Assembly: GCA_025331435.1 (NCBI GenBank)
Contig: JAIWNI010000038.1
Coordinates: 124,001 to 188,000, forward strand
Direction: 5' to 3'
Source of the DNA: Choanephora cucurbitarum
Taxonomy: Eukaryota > Mucoromycota > Mucoromycetes > Mucorales > Choanephoraceae
DNA: 64,000 nt
This document shows positions 31,799 through 43,510 of the stretch, in pieces. Below the pieces are notes generated by a model, which did no database searches, was not told where the DNA came from, and saw only the letters and a program-made list of their open reading frames with translations. The translations under genes were made by a program, and so were the position numbers. Position 1 is the stretch's first letter. Each line of letters starts with the position of its first letter.

Positions 31799-32766
31799 TT
31801 TTTTTTTTGTATTAGTGTTACTTTATCGAATTACAGTGTTTAAATTAAGCTAAATAAATTAACTCTCCTTGCAAAGAGCCACTGCGACTGCGGGGTACCA
31901 CAGATCTTCATCAATGAAAGTTTGCCAATGGTATCGCCACAGAGTGGTCAGACTCATACCAACAGCGACTAAAAGATCGGCACTGAGAAGATTGCCCTCA
32001 GTATCAGTGAGGTCCACAAGAGCCAACCGCACGGACATAATACTGGGGAAGGTTGTAGTCAAATCTCTTTCAGCGAAGTATTGCTGCCAGAAGCTCCATT
32101 TAAATCTACAGTCGACGACAAAATGATACAAAGTTTCTGCTTCAAAACCACAAATACGACAAAGAGACGTAGAGAAGCTGGTTGAATTCCAACTGTGGAG
32201 CTTGCTTGCGTAGCCAATCGTACCATACGACAGTTGCCACCAAGGAGAGAAAGCTTTGGCTGGAAGAGGTAAGGACCAAAAGAGCTTCCAGCTACTGCTT
32301 GGTGATCGAGCTGCCTTCGGGACAAGCAGAGGAATGCGGCGAGGCAATAACTTGGACAGGAACTGCCAATGACGACGAAAACGACTCGGCTTAGCAATGG
32401 ATATCTCCAGGACCTGACGGGCTTTGGGACTGATTAGCCAGTGTTCCGAGGAAGGTAACCAAGTCGGCAGTATCGGATACGTCTTCATCAAAGGTTGGCT
32501 TTGAGGAGGACAGAAGGTTACTCGACTGTTGAGGATAGGATGCAGAGAGCAACTATATTCATCTGTGGCCGACGGATGAAAGGTAGCATCAAAGGCGCGG
32601 AGGAGAACAGGACGTCTGGGAGAGGCGATGAGGGTTTGATGCGCCTGAAATCCCTCTGTAGAGTGCCAGAGTAAAAAGTCTGAGACCAGATAGTATAATC
32701 GGTTGGAGGCAATAGGGAGAAGGGGAGCTGAACGTGGGACCAGTAGTGTAGACAGTGATAGGTCGA
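31799..32766 (-). pseudogene. 5'-truncated LINE-B-family copy (ORF2 C-terminus)
   Basis: The minus strand reads the last ~300 codons of ORF2, in step with LINE-B: 'STLLVPRSAPLLPI', 'LPTWLPSSEHWLISPKAR', 'SSSWKLFWSLPLPAKAFSPW', the finger 'CRICGFEAETLYHFVVDC', and 'YPAVAVALCKES'. The 3' UTR (ataaagtaacactaatac) and an A tail (T run at 31799-31808) match the end of LINE-B. The break at about 32766 is the 5' truncation typical of LINE insertion. The coding part has no stop, so it is fairly young, but its sequence differs clearly from LINE-B. Confidence 0.92.
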
Positions 32767-33493
32767 AATATATATATGTTCATCCGTATTAAACAATCAT
32801 CTTTGAACTCAGTTCTAAATTATAAGCTTTGTATAGTAAGTTTCGTTGTACACCTCTTAGTCTCTTAGATACAGTTTGTGTTTCTACTCTTAAAACATCA
32901 CAGACACTCGCATCGCTTGCTGTATGATGCTATCTCTTGTTCCCCTTTTTATTTATGGGCTACATGTGAAATGACTGGTTGCTGCGAAAGAGGCTAAGCA
33001 ATACAAAGAGGAATGCAACATTTTAATTTGTTTCAATCAAGACATATGTCTTACTTCTGACAAATTGGAAAGAGAATACTTAAGGAGCTATTCGCTAATT
33101 CTCTCTTCTTCTTCTTTTCTTACAACACACAGAGTCTTTGAAACCTCAACAAAAAACAAAATTAACAAATTATAGCAGCTGTGTTTGCAGCACAGACATT
33201 GACCATATGATAAGTATCAGTGTAGTGTGTAGCCTGATTGGATCGAGGGAGCTAAAGATCATGAAAAGAAGGCGATGGTAAAAAGAGACATTCAAATGCG
33301 ACTCTGTTGCTATGTCACCCACCATCGCAATTCGCAAATTGAACTCTAAACAAACAGTAAATTCTTTTTGACAAGGCCTCCACATATTTGTTTGAAAAAT
33401 GAAACGTCATTCTTTTTTCTTAGTCCGTGTGTTTTGTCCCTGTGCCAATAATCAACCAAAAAGAAAAGGCCGCCAGAAAAGATTTATTGCATA

Positions 33494-35519
33494 GCTGTAA
33501 ATGTTCATGCATTTGCTTCTTCTTTTCTTCCTTACTGTTATCTAATATGAACTCAACACACAACGATGTTTTCCGCACCTACTTCGCCAACTGCGCCAAC
33601 ACCAACAATGCTCCCTCATTTTCTAATTTTATTGAGCAACACTTTACTTATATTCGCAACAACATTGCAGGTGACTCTACCATCAGTTTCTCTGGCTGGT
33701 TTAGTCTTTTTAAGCAACAAGCCAGAAAGCATGGATTTCAGAACGTAAGTGCAAACATCTCAGCAAAAATGGCTATAAACTTACTTTCATCTTATTCATA
33801 GGTAAAGAAAGGCCGAGCAGCAAAAGTCTGGGATACTTACGTAAGTTTCCAGAATTCTAACGTGTACTTTTGCACTGACTTTTATTTGCATAGATTGTAT
33901 TCAAGAAGCCTTCTGCTGTCAAGCGCAGCCATAACAATGCTAATGTTCTCGAAGCGTAAGTATTGACTGTCTGTCTATTGCAAAAGAGAAATGAATAACT
34001 AAATGTCAATGTAGACTTCAAGGCTTCAATGTACATCAGCAAGAAGAAGGTCAATTTGTCTTTGAAGATTATGATGTGGGCAAGGCAATGAATGACTTTG
34101 CCAATCAATCAATGCAACATCTTCAACAGCATTGCAATAGCGCCAGTCGCTTTCGCGACGATATGAACAGATGGCTGTAAGTATTGAGCCATTTTCCTTT
34201 TTAGCTACCACTAACATCAGTCGTTTAGTGCCATCCATGGTGTTTTGAAGCTCAACAAGTGTATTGACACTGATCTTGCCGGTGTCTTCTGTGCCAGTAA
34301 AATGGAGGATCTGTGCAAGCACTTCAGAATCAAAGTGTTTGGCAAGCCTGCTCGCTTGAACTCCACTCTGAAAGTTGAAATCATTGATTTGCTTTCCGTA
34401 AGTCATTATTCAAACTGCCCTAACTTTTCAGCAATATCTAACCAGTATATAATAGGATTACGATGACGACAGAGACAGTAAGAAGCTGAAGCTTGGTCTT
34501 GCCAAGATTGTTGGAAGAGAAGATGGAGCAGTTTCTCGAACTGTGGAGAGTGTGATGATGCTGTAAGTATGATGTACACGAAAAAAAAAAACGTTAGTAA
34601 AGCAATTCTCTAATACATTCAAAATAGGGTGAACAAGGTTACCAAGAAGAAGAAAGATTTTGGGGAAAAGAAGACGGAGGATGTTCTCGAAGCCGTGTGG
34701 GGCTCCCTTTTCAGGGTAACAGATGACCATGACCCCCATAGGTAAGCAAGGCTCTAAAAAAATAACAGTCAATAGCTCACTCTTTTCATACTAGATTCGA
34801 CAATGTGCTTTTCCCCTCCCCTCACCCCTTGAACAAGTGCCGACCGGACTATGCTGTTGAAGTCTCTGCCAACAAAAGCTTTATCAATTTGATTGGTGAA
34901 GTGAAGCCCTTCCCTTGTGCCCCCTCCAAACTCGCTTTGGATACATACCGCCTAGGTATTTTTTCTGTTGCTTTACTGGCTCAAAACCATGTGAAGCACA
35001 TTATGGTTTTCCAAGCCAAGGGTACGTATACCAGCTATGTTAGTTTCTAAGGTGTACTAAACAGACAAAATAGGACTAGAAGTGACTTTCTACTTGTGCT
35101 TCCGACATCTTGGTTCGTTTGTCATGACTGAAATTGAAACAGTCAACTTTCCTTCAACAATTGACGAATATTGTCAATTTGGTGTGTCTTTGGACGCTTT
35201 GTTCAATGTTTGTTGCGTCTACGAGCATCATTGTCACCAGCAGCAACAACAGCAACAACAGCAACAACAACAACAGCAACAACAACAGCAACAACAACAG
35301 CAACAACAACAGCAACAACAACAGCAACAACAACAGCAACAACAACAGCAACAACAACAGCAACAACAACAGCAACAACAACAGCAACAACAACAGCAAA
35401 AGAGCACCATGATCTCTTGTGAGGTGCTCAAGAGTATGTACGAGCTTTCAACAAGCAAACATACTACTCAAATAACTGAGGAGTTGTCTTCAACAGACGC
35501 TTCCACAAATGTTGCATAG
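33494..35519 (+). CDS. Nine-exon gene, PD-(D/E)XK-like protein with long polyQ, copy 2 (507 aa)
   Basis: Coding starts at ATG 33547. Exons: 33547-33744, 33802-33840, 33894-33955, 34015-34176, 34229-34397, 34456-34562, 34628-34741, 34795-35021, 35074-35519. The intron positions, intron sequences and frame match copy 1. Amino-acid differences are few (for example 'NDVFRTYF' for 'NDIFHTYF' at the N-terminus and 'ISCEVL' for 'ISYEVL' near the end). The PD...GEVKP motif is unchanged. The main change is the Gln tract: 54 codons at 35238-35399 against 14 in copy 1. Both copies look intact, so both could be expressed. Role unknown; the motif suggests a nuclease-like fold, which is an inference. Confidence 0.8.
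35238..35399 (+). repeat. Expanded CAG/CAA tract coding 54 glutamines
   Basis: Pure glutamine codons, mostly in a repeated (CAA)2-3-CAG pattern, within the last exon of copy 2. The matching tract in copy 1 (11611-11652) has 14 codons with the same interruption pattern, so the copies differ by 40 codons, or 120 bases. Confidence 0.97.
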
Positions 35520-35849
35520 GCAAAATAAAGCTGGTATTTTTGTATTTTTATTCATACCTTACTCTACATTCCGTCTTTTAGAAAGAACTTATTGTTTTGA
35601 TTATTTCAAATTGAGCTCACTTGACTTTATTTTTTTCACCTTTTCCTCAGCTTAAAAAACAACTTGGCTGTTCAACAGTTTCGACTATAAACAAATTGTT
35701 CACTTCGGATCAACTTCAAACTTACCAGGTAGACTCTCTTAACTACATAGATATACACAAAAAAAGAGACTTCTACATCATTTAATTCGCAACAAACTCA
35801 TTCTATATTTTTCGGATATGTATTAGACATGGATTCTGAGCACATCTTT

Positions 35850-37200
35850 ATTCAGCCTCAGACTTTGGATGCGCCGTGTTGATGCTACTCCAAAGCCATC
35901 TTTTAGGTCATTATGGAATACATGCAATGGAAAAAGTAATACACCAATATCACAAAGCCCACTGGCCTGGACTTAGAAATGATATAACGAGTTTCATCTC
36001 AAAATGTAATGATTATAGACAGTTTGGTCTGGGTAAACATGCCTACCACCCTCCAAAAAGTATCGCACATGATGGTGTGTGGAATCATATCGTGTTTGAT
36101 CTAGGTATATTCAGTGTTACGTCTCAAAATGGAAACAACTTTATACTGGTAGTCGTAGATTTATTTTCTCAATTTACTATATTGAGACTTTTGAGAGACA
36201 AAACGGCTGTAACAGTAGCAAAGGAACTAGTATTCCTATTCTCTCTAATGGGCTATCCTAAAATAATATCGCACGACAACGGAAAAGAATTCAGTAACAA
36301 TTTACTGCAAAGTATCATCAAACAATGCGGGATTGATGAAAGATTATCTTTGCCCTTTAACCCTCTTGGTAACAGTGCAAATGAAGCTTTTGTAGGTTTA
36401 GCCAAACGAACCTTAGTAAAACAATTACAAGGAAAGGAAGACTTATGGGATCTATATCTTAACTCCACAATGTATGCAATGAACTTGAAATATTTTAGAC
36501 TACATCAGTAGAAACCATTTAACGTCATGTTTCACAGAAAACCAAATGATCTGCAAGACTATTCCAAATTGGAACCTGTCCCTCATGACAAGATGATCAA
36601 CATAAAAGATCTCCGTGAAAAACTAAATAACGTTGACAAAGTAATCATACCTGCTATCAAAGAACAGATCATCAAAACGCAAAAACGAGACAATGAACAC
36701 TTTTCAAAAACACATAGAATACTCAATGAACCCTATCCTATTGATTCTATCGTAATGATCAAATGTGTGGAAAAGAAGAATCCTAAAAAGTATGAAGCTA
36801 AATATGAAGGGCCATTCCAGATACATGGATATACCAAAAATGGGAGTTACATACTCAGAGATAGAACGAATGCCCTACTAACGAGAGATGTTCCTACATC
36901 ACACCTCAAACTAATTGAAAATGATGACAACGAAAATGATGGCGATCACTATGAAGTAGAAGCCATAATTGATCATAGAGGTAATGAACCAAATTACGAG
37001 TATCGCGTAAGATGGAAAGGCTAAAACGAGAAGATAATACTTGGGAAACATCTTCTAGCTTTGACTCTTATGAGCCTATTAGACAGTATTGGGCTAGAAG
37101 AAACGCAAATGATACAAACAGCAAAAGTCTACCTAAAACGATAAACAAACGTAAAGTCCAAAATAGAAATGAAAAGCGTAAAACGAGATCGCGTACCTGA
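35850..37200 (+). pseudogene. Ty3-type (chromovirus) integrase and chromodomain, truncated and broken
   Basis: The integrase zinc region 'HLLGHYGIHAMEKVIHQYH' has a damaged second Cys pair ('SKCNDYRQFG'). The core shows 'FDLGIF' (first Asp), 'ISHDNGKEFSN' (second Asp) and 'GNSANEAF' (Glu). A TAG at 36509-36511 is followed in frame by the C-terminal part and a chromodomain ('YEVEAIIDHRG', 'YRVRWKG'). A one-base deletion near 37023 shifts the frame before 'KREDNTWETSSSF'. Gag, protease, RT and RNase H are missing upstream. Chromodomains of this element class guide insertion to chromatin. The 3' LTR follows at 37441. Confidence 0.88.
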
Positions 37201-37429
37201 AAGTAATTTAGTGATGTACCTTTTTCCCAAATTTTTCCTGATTAAGGTTTTTACGGGTTTTAATGGCCATCATGATGATCAATGTTATATTACTGTATTT
37301 TTTTTTTTTTTTTGAAGATTTATCACTTTAAGTGTCAACGATATCATCGTAGTAAATTATGTGTCAAACGTCCCAAATGTACAAACGATTAGTTATGCCT
37401 AAATGATACTTCCCGTATGTTCCATACTG

Positions 37430-37440
37430 CCCAGGGGTAA
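37430..37440 (+). other. Possible polypurine tract
   Basis: ccaggggtaa directly precedes the TG of the LTR at 37441, the place where a Ty3-type polypurine tract is expected. It is short and only partly purine. Confidence 0.4.
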
Positions 37441-37984
37441 TGTTGTATCACCTGTACAACATGGCATAACTTACTATGAATTTGCTTGTTTAATATTAAT
37501 GAAACACGCTGTTATAGAATGAGACTATAGCATCCTATACCTAATCAAATCTGACTTGTAACTCTGTAGTTATACTGATGTATAAAGTAACATGAACATC
37601 CATGTATAGACAATTGTGAAATATATTAGTATAGCGACCCCTGTGTATTATGAAAACCTTCTTCTACTCTTGAAGTTTAATAAAGCTATACAAAAGTCTC
37701 AAAAAGTACTTACAGATAGTCTTTATTATTATAATCACACAGGATACAACACACGCCACTGGCAATTAGCTTGAACATATGCACAAATAAATGTACTAAA
37801 CAGTCAAGCAAACGGTTAAAACGATGCAAACGGCTCATTTGTATTCTCCAATGACTACTTGCTTGTATAGACAGGAATAAATGATATCTGATACAAGCTA
37901 ATGTAGTATATAAAAAAACCTTTCATTTCTTCAGTGAAGCAGTAAACCTTTGTCTGGTTTCAATCTTTTGACTATTTATTGACA
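37441..37984 (+). repeat. 3' LTR of the Ty3-type element, split by another LTR
   Basis: Starts TGTTGTATCA, ends TTGACA, and matches the solo LTR at 29303-29623. About 297 bases belong to it; the rest is the 242-bp LTR inserted at 37510 plus its 5-bp duplication. A tatataaaa motif near 37909 could serve as the LTR promoter. Its position just after the integrase-chromodomain remnant supports the 3' LTR call. Confidence 0.82.
37510..37751 (+). repeat. Nested solo LTR, 242 bp, with 5-bp target duplication
   Basis: Begins TGTTATAG and ends GATACAACA, and is flanked by CACGC at 37505-37509 and 37752-37756. Removing it with one CACGC restores continuity with the copy at 29303. It contains an aataaa signal near 37679. 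Its sequence is unrelated to the host LTR, so it marks a second LTR family. Confidence 0.93.
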
Positions 37985-38663
37985 CTTATTAAATTGGTTC
38001 ATGTTTTCAGCGATGTCTACTAGTTGGAGAGAGGGACCAGTGTACAGATGGCAAACGAATTTACATTAGGTCTTCTTCTTTATATGACTGTCGATATTCA
38101 TCATCCACCCAATTCGTCAACAAGTTCATTCTCTGTTAATGAGTCTATAAAAGTTCTGTCTTCTCAGTTGAATTAGCGTTTTGATGAAGAGACACTGCAA
38201 TCAGTGAATAAAGCGATATGTTTTTTTTAGTCTAACTACTTTTTTTGTTCTTGAGTGTTTGAAAGATGCTCATAATCATCTAGCACCTTCAAACCTAACT
38301 GGCCAATCAACAGCTCTGCAAAGCCCAAGGAGCTTGATAAAGATCGATGTTATTGAAAAGAACATTAGTGTTATCAAAATGGTTTACTATAATACAAATT
38401 TAAAAATATTTATTTATAAAAGTGTGAGATAAGGAAGGGAGAGTTTTGGGAGATATTGTGTTTGCCTTAGAGAACTTGGAAAGGATGCGGAGGCGAAGGA
38501 GTTTATTGAATACGGAAGTGATGGATATGGCGGTGGTGGTGGGGATTTGAAATTTTTCACTTTAAAAAAAGACCAGCCTTGTCTTGCTGAGATTCTTTGT
38601 CACAAAGAATCGAATCTCATCATCTATTAAGGTGTGAGAACATGTTGATACTAATGTGCATTA
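37985..38663. other. No recognisable feature
   Basis: About 0.7 kb, AT-rich, with a GGTGGTGG run at 38532-38545 and no coding similarity seen. Confidence 0.45.
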
Positions 38664-39545
38664 TCTTACTTACCTTGTACAACATAAGACAACATAAGAC
38701 AACATGAAGCTGTAGTTGAACTTATAGATGGCATCCTTGATATACTTAGCTACTTTGACCACATCTTTGTCTTTCTTTGCCTTGTCATTGCAGCTCAATG
38801 GCTTTACCTCACCAAAGCAGATTTGTTGTGCTCTGCCAGCACTATTAAGTCTGGCGACTTTGTAATCTGGTCGCCAAGCCCCTTCATCATTTGTATGGTT
38901 TGACCTAGTAAACAAGCGTTAGAGAACAGTCTGGTAGCAAGTAAATATACATTACAAGTGGGGCAGCGTATGAAGACCATGCTTAAAAATGGTCTTCATG
39001 GCATCATGAACAAAAGAACTTGTCAACATGCTCTCAAATACACTAACGTCTGTTACCGTGACATTGTCAATCAAGTTGTTGACAAATTTGATGATGCTGT
39101 AGATGTCAAAAGAAGGTGCTTTCTGGCTGATTGCTGCGATTTTCTTGGATGTAGTTCACAGGTCTTTTTCTTTGGCAAATTCATCCAAGGATTCTTCAAC
39201 CTCCACACGCAGGTCTCCAGAGAACGTGTCTTTGATTACCTTGTACAGCTGTTCTTGCTCATTTCTGAAGCTTGAGAGTATTTGGCTCCCAAAGCAACTC
39301 TTCATCAGCTTGCTTGTCTTGCTAATGGTTCTAAGTAGAATACTTTTTTTTATCAGGAAAGATAAAAGTCAGCCAGTTGCAGAAAGCAAAGCAAACAGTT
39401 AGCGACGCACAGAAGATCTTCAACATCAAACATGCTTTCTCCAGACCTCAAGAGTTCCAAGGCGTCTGTCTTGTATTGATAAAAGCACCGTTCAACATCA
39501 GTGTCACTACACATCGATGAACTAGTAGGCGAAGGGACAACCCAG
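38664..39545 (-). pseudogene. Decayed relative of the PD-(D/E)XK family
   Basis: On the minus strand, from high to low coordinate: 'MCSDTDVERCFYQYKTDALE', then 'KSCFGSQILSSFRNEQEQLY', a TGA at about 39173, 'IAAISQKAPSFDIYSIIKFV', and 'HDAMKTIFKHGLHTLPHL'. A probable intron of about 55 bases follows, then 'DEGAWRPDYKVARL' and 'ICFGEVKPLSCND'. The RPDY...GEVKP pair has the same spacing type as D302/E319/K321 of the nine-exon gene. At least two stops and the missing C-terminus make it a relic. It is not a recent copy: similarity to the duplicated pair is limited to the motif region and layout. Confidence 0.7.
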
Positions 39546-40399
39546 TCATCAAGAGAGTCTATATAGACTACGGCGCAGACTAGAACCCAACGGTTTTCTT
39601 TTTGCTAGTAACTCTACAAAAAAAGTATCTCTAGATTGCAAAAATATCTTATAGAGATTTTATCATGAATCCGAATGATAAAAAAACCAACTTTTTGCTG
39701 CTCAGGTAAGCCCAGTGAGGTAAAGAAAGCTCTCTGTCAAGTTTCGAGGCAGTCAGTGAAGACGAAGAGACCTTGGTTTTTTTCATGTTGGAATAAAGAA
39801 ATTCAAAAGAAAAAAGTTGAGACGGGGATAGTATATAAAAAGGAAAGATAAGAAAACATTCTAGAACAGTAAATAAGGGGGATGATAAGGGTGTTCATTA
39901 TGAATGAAACATCTAAAGTGATTTAGATAGTGTTAATCATTAGAGAAGAAGTATTCTTTGATTGTTCTTTCTGGCATGGTTCTTTTGTGTGACCGAGTTG
40001 TCTTGTTTATGCATCTTTTGTTTTGGCGTATAGTGTAGATAACTATACTAAGCAAGTGTTCTTTATGGTCATTATGTCTCTCTTTGGTGCGATTTCACTT
40101 AGTGTTTATCTACTGATGTTGTCTGTGGTTAAGCACTTCTAGTCACCCATAATGTCCCTCTACTTCATTATGCTAAATCACTTGCCATCCCTTCCATATA
40201 TAGTAAGTCTTCATGCGGAGAACTGCTTCTTATGGTTGTTCTTCTTTGCTACTTATCTACCTGACTTGCTATCTCTGCTCTTTAGGTTTTCAAGAAAACA
40301 AAGAAAAATAGTGAACAAGAAAAAAGAAATTGGAATTGTGTCAGGTGTCCCAATTTAAGTTGTTTCAAATGCAGCATGAAGGATCTGTCTAAAGGCTAA
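39546..40399. other. No recognisable feature
   Basis: About 0.85 kb, AT-rich. Open frames here are short and show no similarity I recognise. Confidence 0.45.
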
Positions 40400-41815
40400 A
40401 CCGAAGATGGGTAGGCTATATTTTTGACAGAAATGGCTTTCAAAAGTTAATCGGAAGGCCCATCTGGAAGCTGAGCATACCATTCGGACTGACAGAACTC
40501 CAGGACATCGAATGCCAAAACAGATCTCTCCAAGACAGTCTTAGTCTCCCTGACGGGATCTTCCTCACCCACTTGGTCCCAGATATATACAGCAATGGGA
40601 ATAGAATGGCATAACTCTTTGTCTTCAAACTCTGTCCGATCGTTGGGATATCCTATGTAGTCTACACAAGCACAAATCGAGAATCTTATGTTAGCTTTTA
40701 CAACAAAATTGCTAGGTAGTATACATCATCTTCGTACACGGAATCTGTCGGTCAAAGACCTGTCAGCAGTTGTTAATACGCTGGTTCTAAGTCGCCTTTG
40801 GTTTCATCTTCGGGTTGTTTCTTTACCAGATGATTGACTCTCGTTAATTCAGACAGCGGTGGTTACTTGGGCTCTTCCTGTTTGGCCCAAGCCGAGCTAG
40901 TAAACGATCTGTCGACCTCGCCAATATAGAGGTTTAGGTATAGTCGCAATCCGCAATCAGGCAATGGCTCTTCAAATAGTCTATCTCCGGCGCATGACGA
41001 ACACTACTGACCCCACAGACTTCCTGACTCTTTGGCTTTTGCGCTTCTTTCTTGTCTGCCTTCTTATGTCCAACCATGGTCAGCCATTTTTCGAGAACTG
41101 CCCTTCCATGCAGCAACTCTTACGGCTGACCTTTAGCCTTCTACCCCTCCCCCTCAGATCTCTTCCGCTTGGCCAGTCCCTTGGCTGTTGGATATTCTCC
41201 TATCGCTTGTGCTTCTCCATCACCCTAGCTTCATTTTGACTCCACTGGTCATCCACACTATCCCTAGTCTTACGCTTGTATTGGGCAGTAGTCCGTTGAC
41301 ATGTGTCCTTTCGTGTTCAGTACCTCCTACTGTTGCCTCAAAAATAGAGGAAGGTGTTCTGAAGGCTACCATTACCTCAGTCTGCTTCCACCCTTTGTTG
41401 GTGCCACATTCATGCCAGTGTAGCTGATGGTGCTAAATTCTACTACTGGAAGATTTCCCAAACAACTACAGCGCTGTACCCCATATGTCATCTATACGAT
41501 GAGTTTCTCTTTCATTTCTTAGTAAGCTGTCCCTATAAGTGGACCTATTGGACCCACATTTTGGAGATTTCCCAACTAACATGCCAATTCTTCACCCCTC
41601 TCTCTCTGGACTGCATTAATCAGCTTCGCAGACTCTCACTTCTGTTTCTTACCTGAATCAACACTTGTTGTATCAGGAAAGGGTCTGAGCTATCACTATA
41701 CATTTGTTTTTGATCAGAGTCACTGGTACCCAGATGTTCCTGTTCAATTGCTTTTGTCCACAACTGCCTAGAAATAGCCCTGATGTTTTTTCTCGTTGTT
41801 TAAGTAAAGTTTACA
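40400..41815 (+). pseudogene. LINE ORF2 relic (RT end to C-terminal finger)
   Basis: Heavily decayed but collinear with LINE-B ORF2: 'SNAKTDLSKTVLVSLTG' , 'SLGYPM', then 'NLSVKDLSAVVNTLVLSRLW', 'VTWALPVWPKPS', 'RGLGIVAIRNQAMALQIVYL' and a finger-like 'CHLYDEFLFHFLVSC' near 41485-41530. Several TAG/TGA codons replace conserved residues, including Trp in 'LPDDW' and 'KPSW', and frame slips occur. The 5' part is absent. No A tail or target duplication could be assigned. Confidence 0.85.
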
Positions 41816-42044
41816 CTGAAATAAGGGCACACACAAATTGACTCCCCTTTTTTGTACTACGGTTACACTGCTCTGATTGGCACTTATAAAGCACCACTAC
41901 ATTTATTACTTTTTGCTTTTCCTCTTTACTTCATATTTTCGAGCATACTATAACGAGTGTCAGCAGAATTACAAAAAAATAGTAGACAGGATGTCACTGC
42001 AGAGTAGATAGATTTCAAAACTTAAGCCAAAAAACCCCTTTCTT

Positions 42045-42225
42045 CTTTCTCTTTCTCCCTTTCTCTATCCAAATAATGTTTCTTCTCAAGTACAAGCGTG
42101 CGACTTCGTGCGTATTTATACGTGACCGTTTGTGTGCGTGAGTGCGCGCATATATCATCTTTACGCCAGGACGTACGGGCCTGTAGTGGATTGCTCTGCT
42201 CTGTATGCGTACTTTATAGTCTTTT
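42045..42225 (-). repeat. Dispersed 185-bp repeat, inverted single copy
   Basis: Reverse complement of the unit at 24837-25206, with a few substitutions (for example cctgtagtggattgctc against the matching stretch there). It is preceded on the plus strand by a TTTCTC-rich run, the counterpart of the GAAAGA tail. One unit only. Finding it alone and inverted 17 kb away shows that the unit moves or is copied independently. Confidence 0.9.
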
Positions 42226-42442
42226 AATTTACCGTTCTGTAAAAAAAAAAGGCGTATTGTACTTGCCTATTGCAGTCTCCTACGCAACAAATTATTTGCC
42301 TGTTTAGCTGACTCTTTTCTTCTTGTATGAAGAACAACTATAGCTGTTGTAACCACTAGCCTAAGACTCAAAGTGTAAGTCATCACTCAATTGGCTCTCT
42401 GAATTCTATTTCTGTCCTTGACCGATAAAAATAAGATCCTTA

Positions 42443-43507
42443 CACTGTGATTTAAAAATTCTAGAAATTTCCTATAAAAATTCGAGTCCAAAACCCGAAA
42501 ATATTTCCTAAGTCTCTGCAACGCAACTCGAATTTCTTGAATTTTCGACTAGGAAAACTAGATTTTTTTTGCAGTAGAAACTTGAATTCCTAGGATTTTG
42601 AAAACATGAATTTTTAGGATTTTTAGCTGCTTAAATCTAAAATTTCTCGAATTTTATGAATGATAGTTATTTGATCCTTATTGGTAGTTTCTTTAAAGAT
42701 TATACACTTTAAAATCTGATGATTCAAAGGTTGCTATATAGTAGCAATTAGAATTTTATTTGTGATAACAAAACATTGGAAAGCCAAGTCAGTTTTTTTG
42801 CCGAATTAGCAAAGTGGGTTAATGAATAGGTCATTAAAGACAGTTATTTGGATTACCTTTTTATGGCTTCTTGAGGTCTCATCAGACACTTGCTATTAAA
42901 AGCAAATATAGCTGTCAGTAATGCGTTTTGATATCAAATTGTCAAATGCTTACCTTTGACTTTCTCTTTTGAGATTGGCTGACTGCAACTTCATCATTCT
43001 CACCTTCACCTTCAGTTTCTTCACTCTCACGTTCATTTCTACATTTCATTTATTCTTGTCATCATCGCTGGTATTTCTATCTTTCCTATATTTTTCAAGC
43101 TTTACGATTAATCAAAGTGATAAAAGCTAGAATATTGTCGTTTGATCTTGGAACTTATGTTAGAGATTTATTTGAATTAAATACTTGGAAAAAGACAAAG
43201 AGAAAAAAAGAGCATAAGGGGGGGGGTATTCGTTTTATATCCATGCGAAAACTATTATAATGATAGGCTTGAATTTTTCGATTGAGAATGGGCAAGTGAA
43301 TCAAGACTAATAGACGACCTGTCATCAACCGTAGTTTGTATTTAACTGATACATCTTTCAGTTTTTTCTTTTCAAACAAAAAAACACTCAAGCTCAAACT
43401 GAAATGTACTTAGAAAAAAAAAAGGAATATAACTAGAATTTTTATAGCTGAGGAATAGAATTTTTCTAGGAAAACTAGGATTTTTCTCGGAAATTCAAAC
43501 CACAGTG
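42443..43507. mobile_element. 1.07-kb TIR element with TTA duplication (Harbinger-like, non-autonomous)
   Basis: Left end CACTGTGATTTAAAAATTC, right end GAAATTCAAACCACAGTG, inverted to each other, with weaker pairing (ctagaaa, ataaaaattc) extending about 80 bases inward. TTA flanks at 42440-42442 and 43508-43510. A 3-bp TTA duplication is typical of PIF/Harbinger. Inside I find no transposase, so it is non-autonomous. Class assignment rests only on the duplication. Confidence 0.65.
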
Positions 43508-43510
43508 TTA

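Larger units (their letters stand above)
32920..35583 (+). repeat. Segmental duplication, copy 2 (paired with 9290-11835)
   Basis: Same orientation as copy 1. The upstream 280 bases are similar with many substitutions, 33210-33490 is nearly unrelated, and 33494 to about 35530 is nearly exact apart from the glutamine-codon tract. Confidence 0.9.

Noticed and set aside
35134..35458. Long runs of poly-Leu, poly-Cys, poly-Ala/Thr and poly-Asn/Ser frames
   Set aside because: All are other-frame readings of the CAG/CAA tract in the last exon of gene copy 2.
35850..37751. Possibility that the 242-bp LTR at 37510 is the 3' LTR of the Ty3 remnant
   Set aside because: Its left flank is the interrupted LTR seen whole at 29303, and it has its own CACGC duplication, so it is a separate solo insertion.
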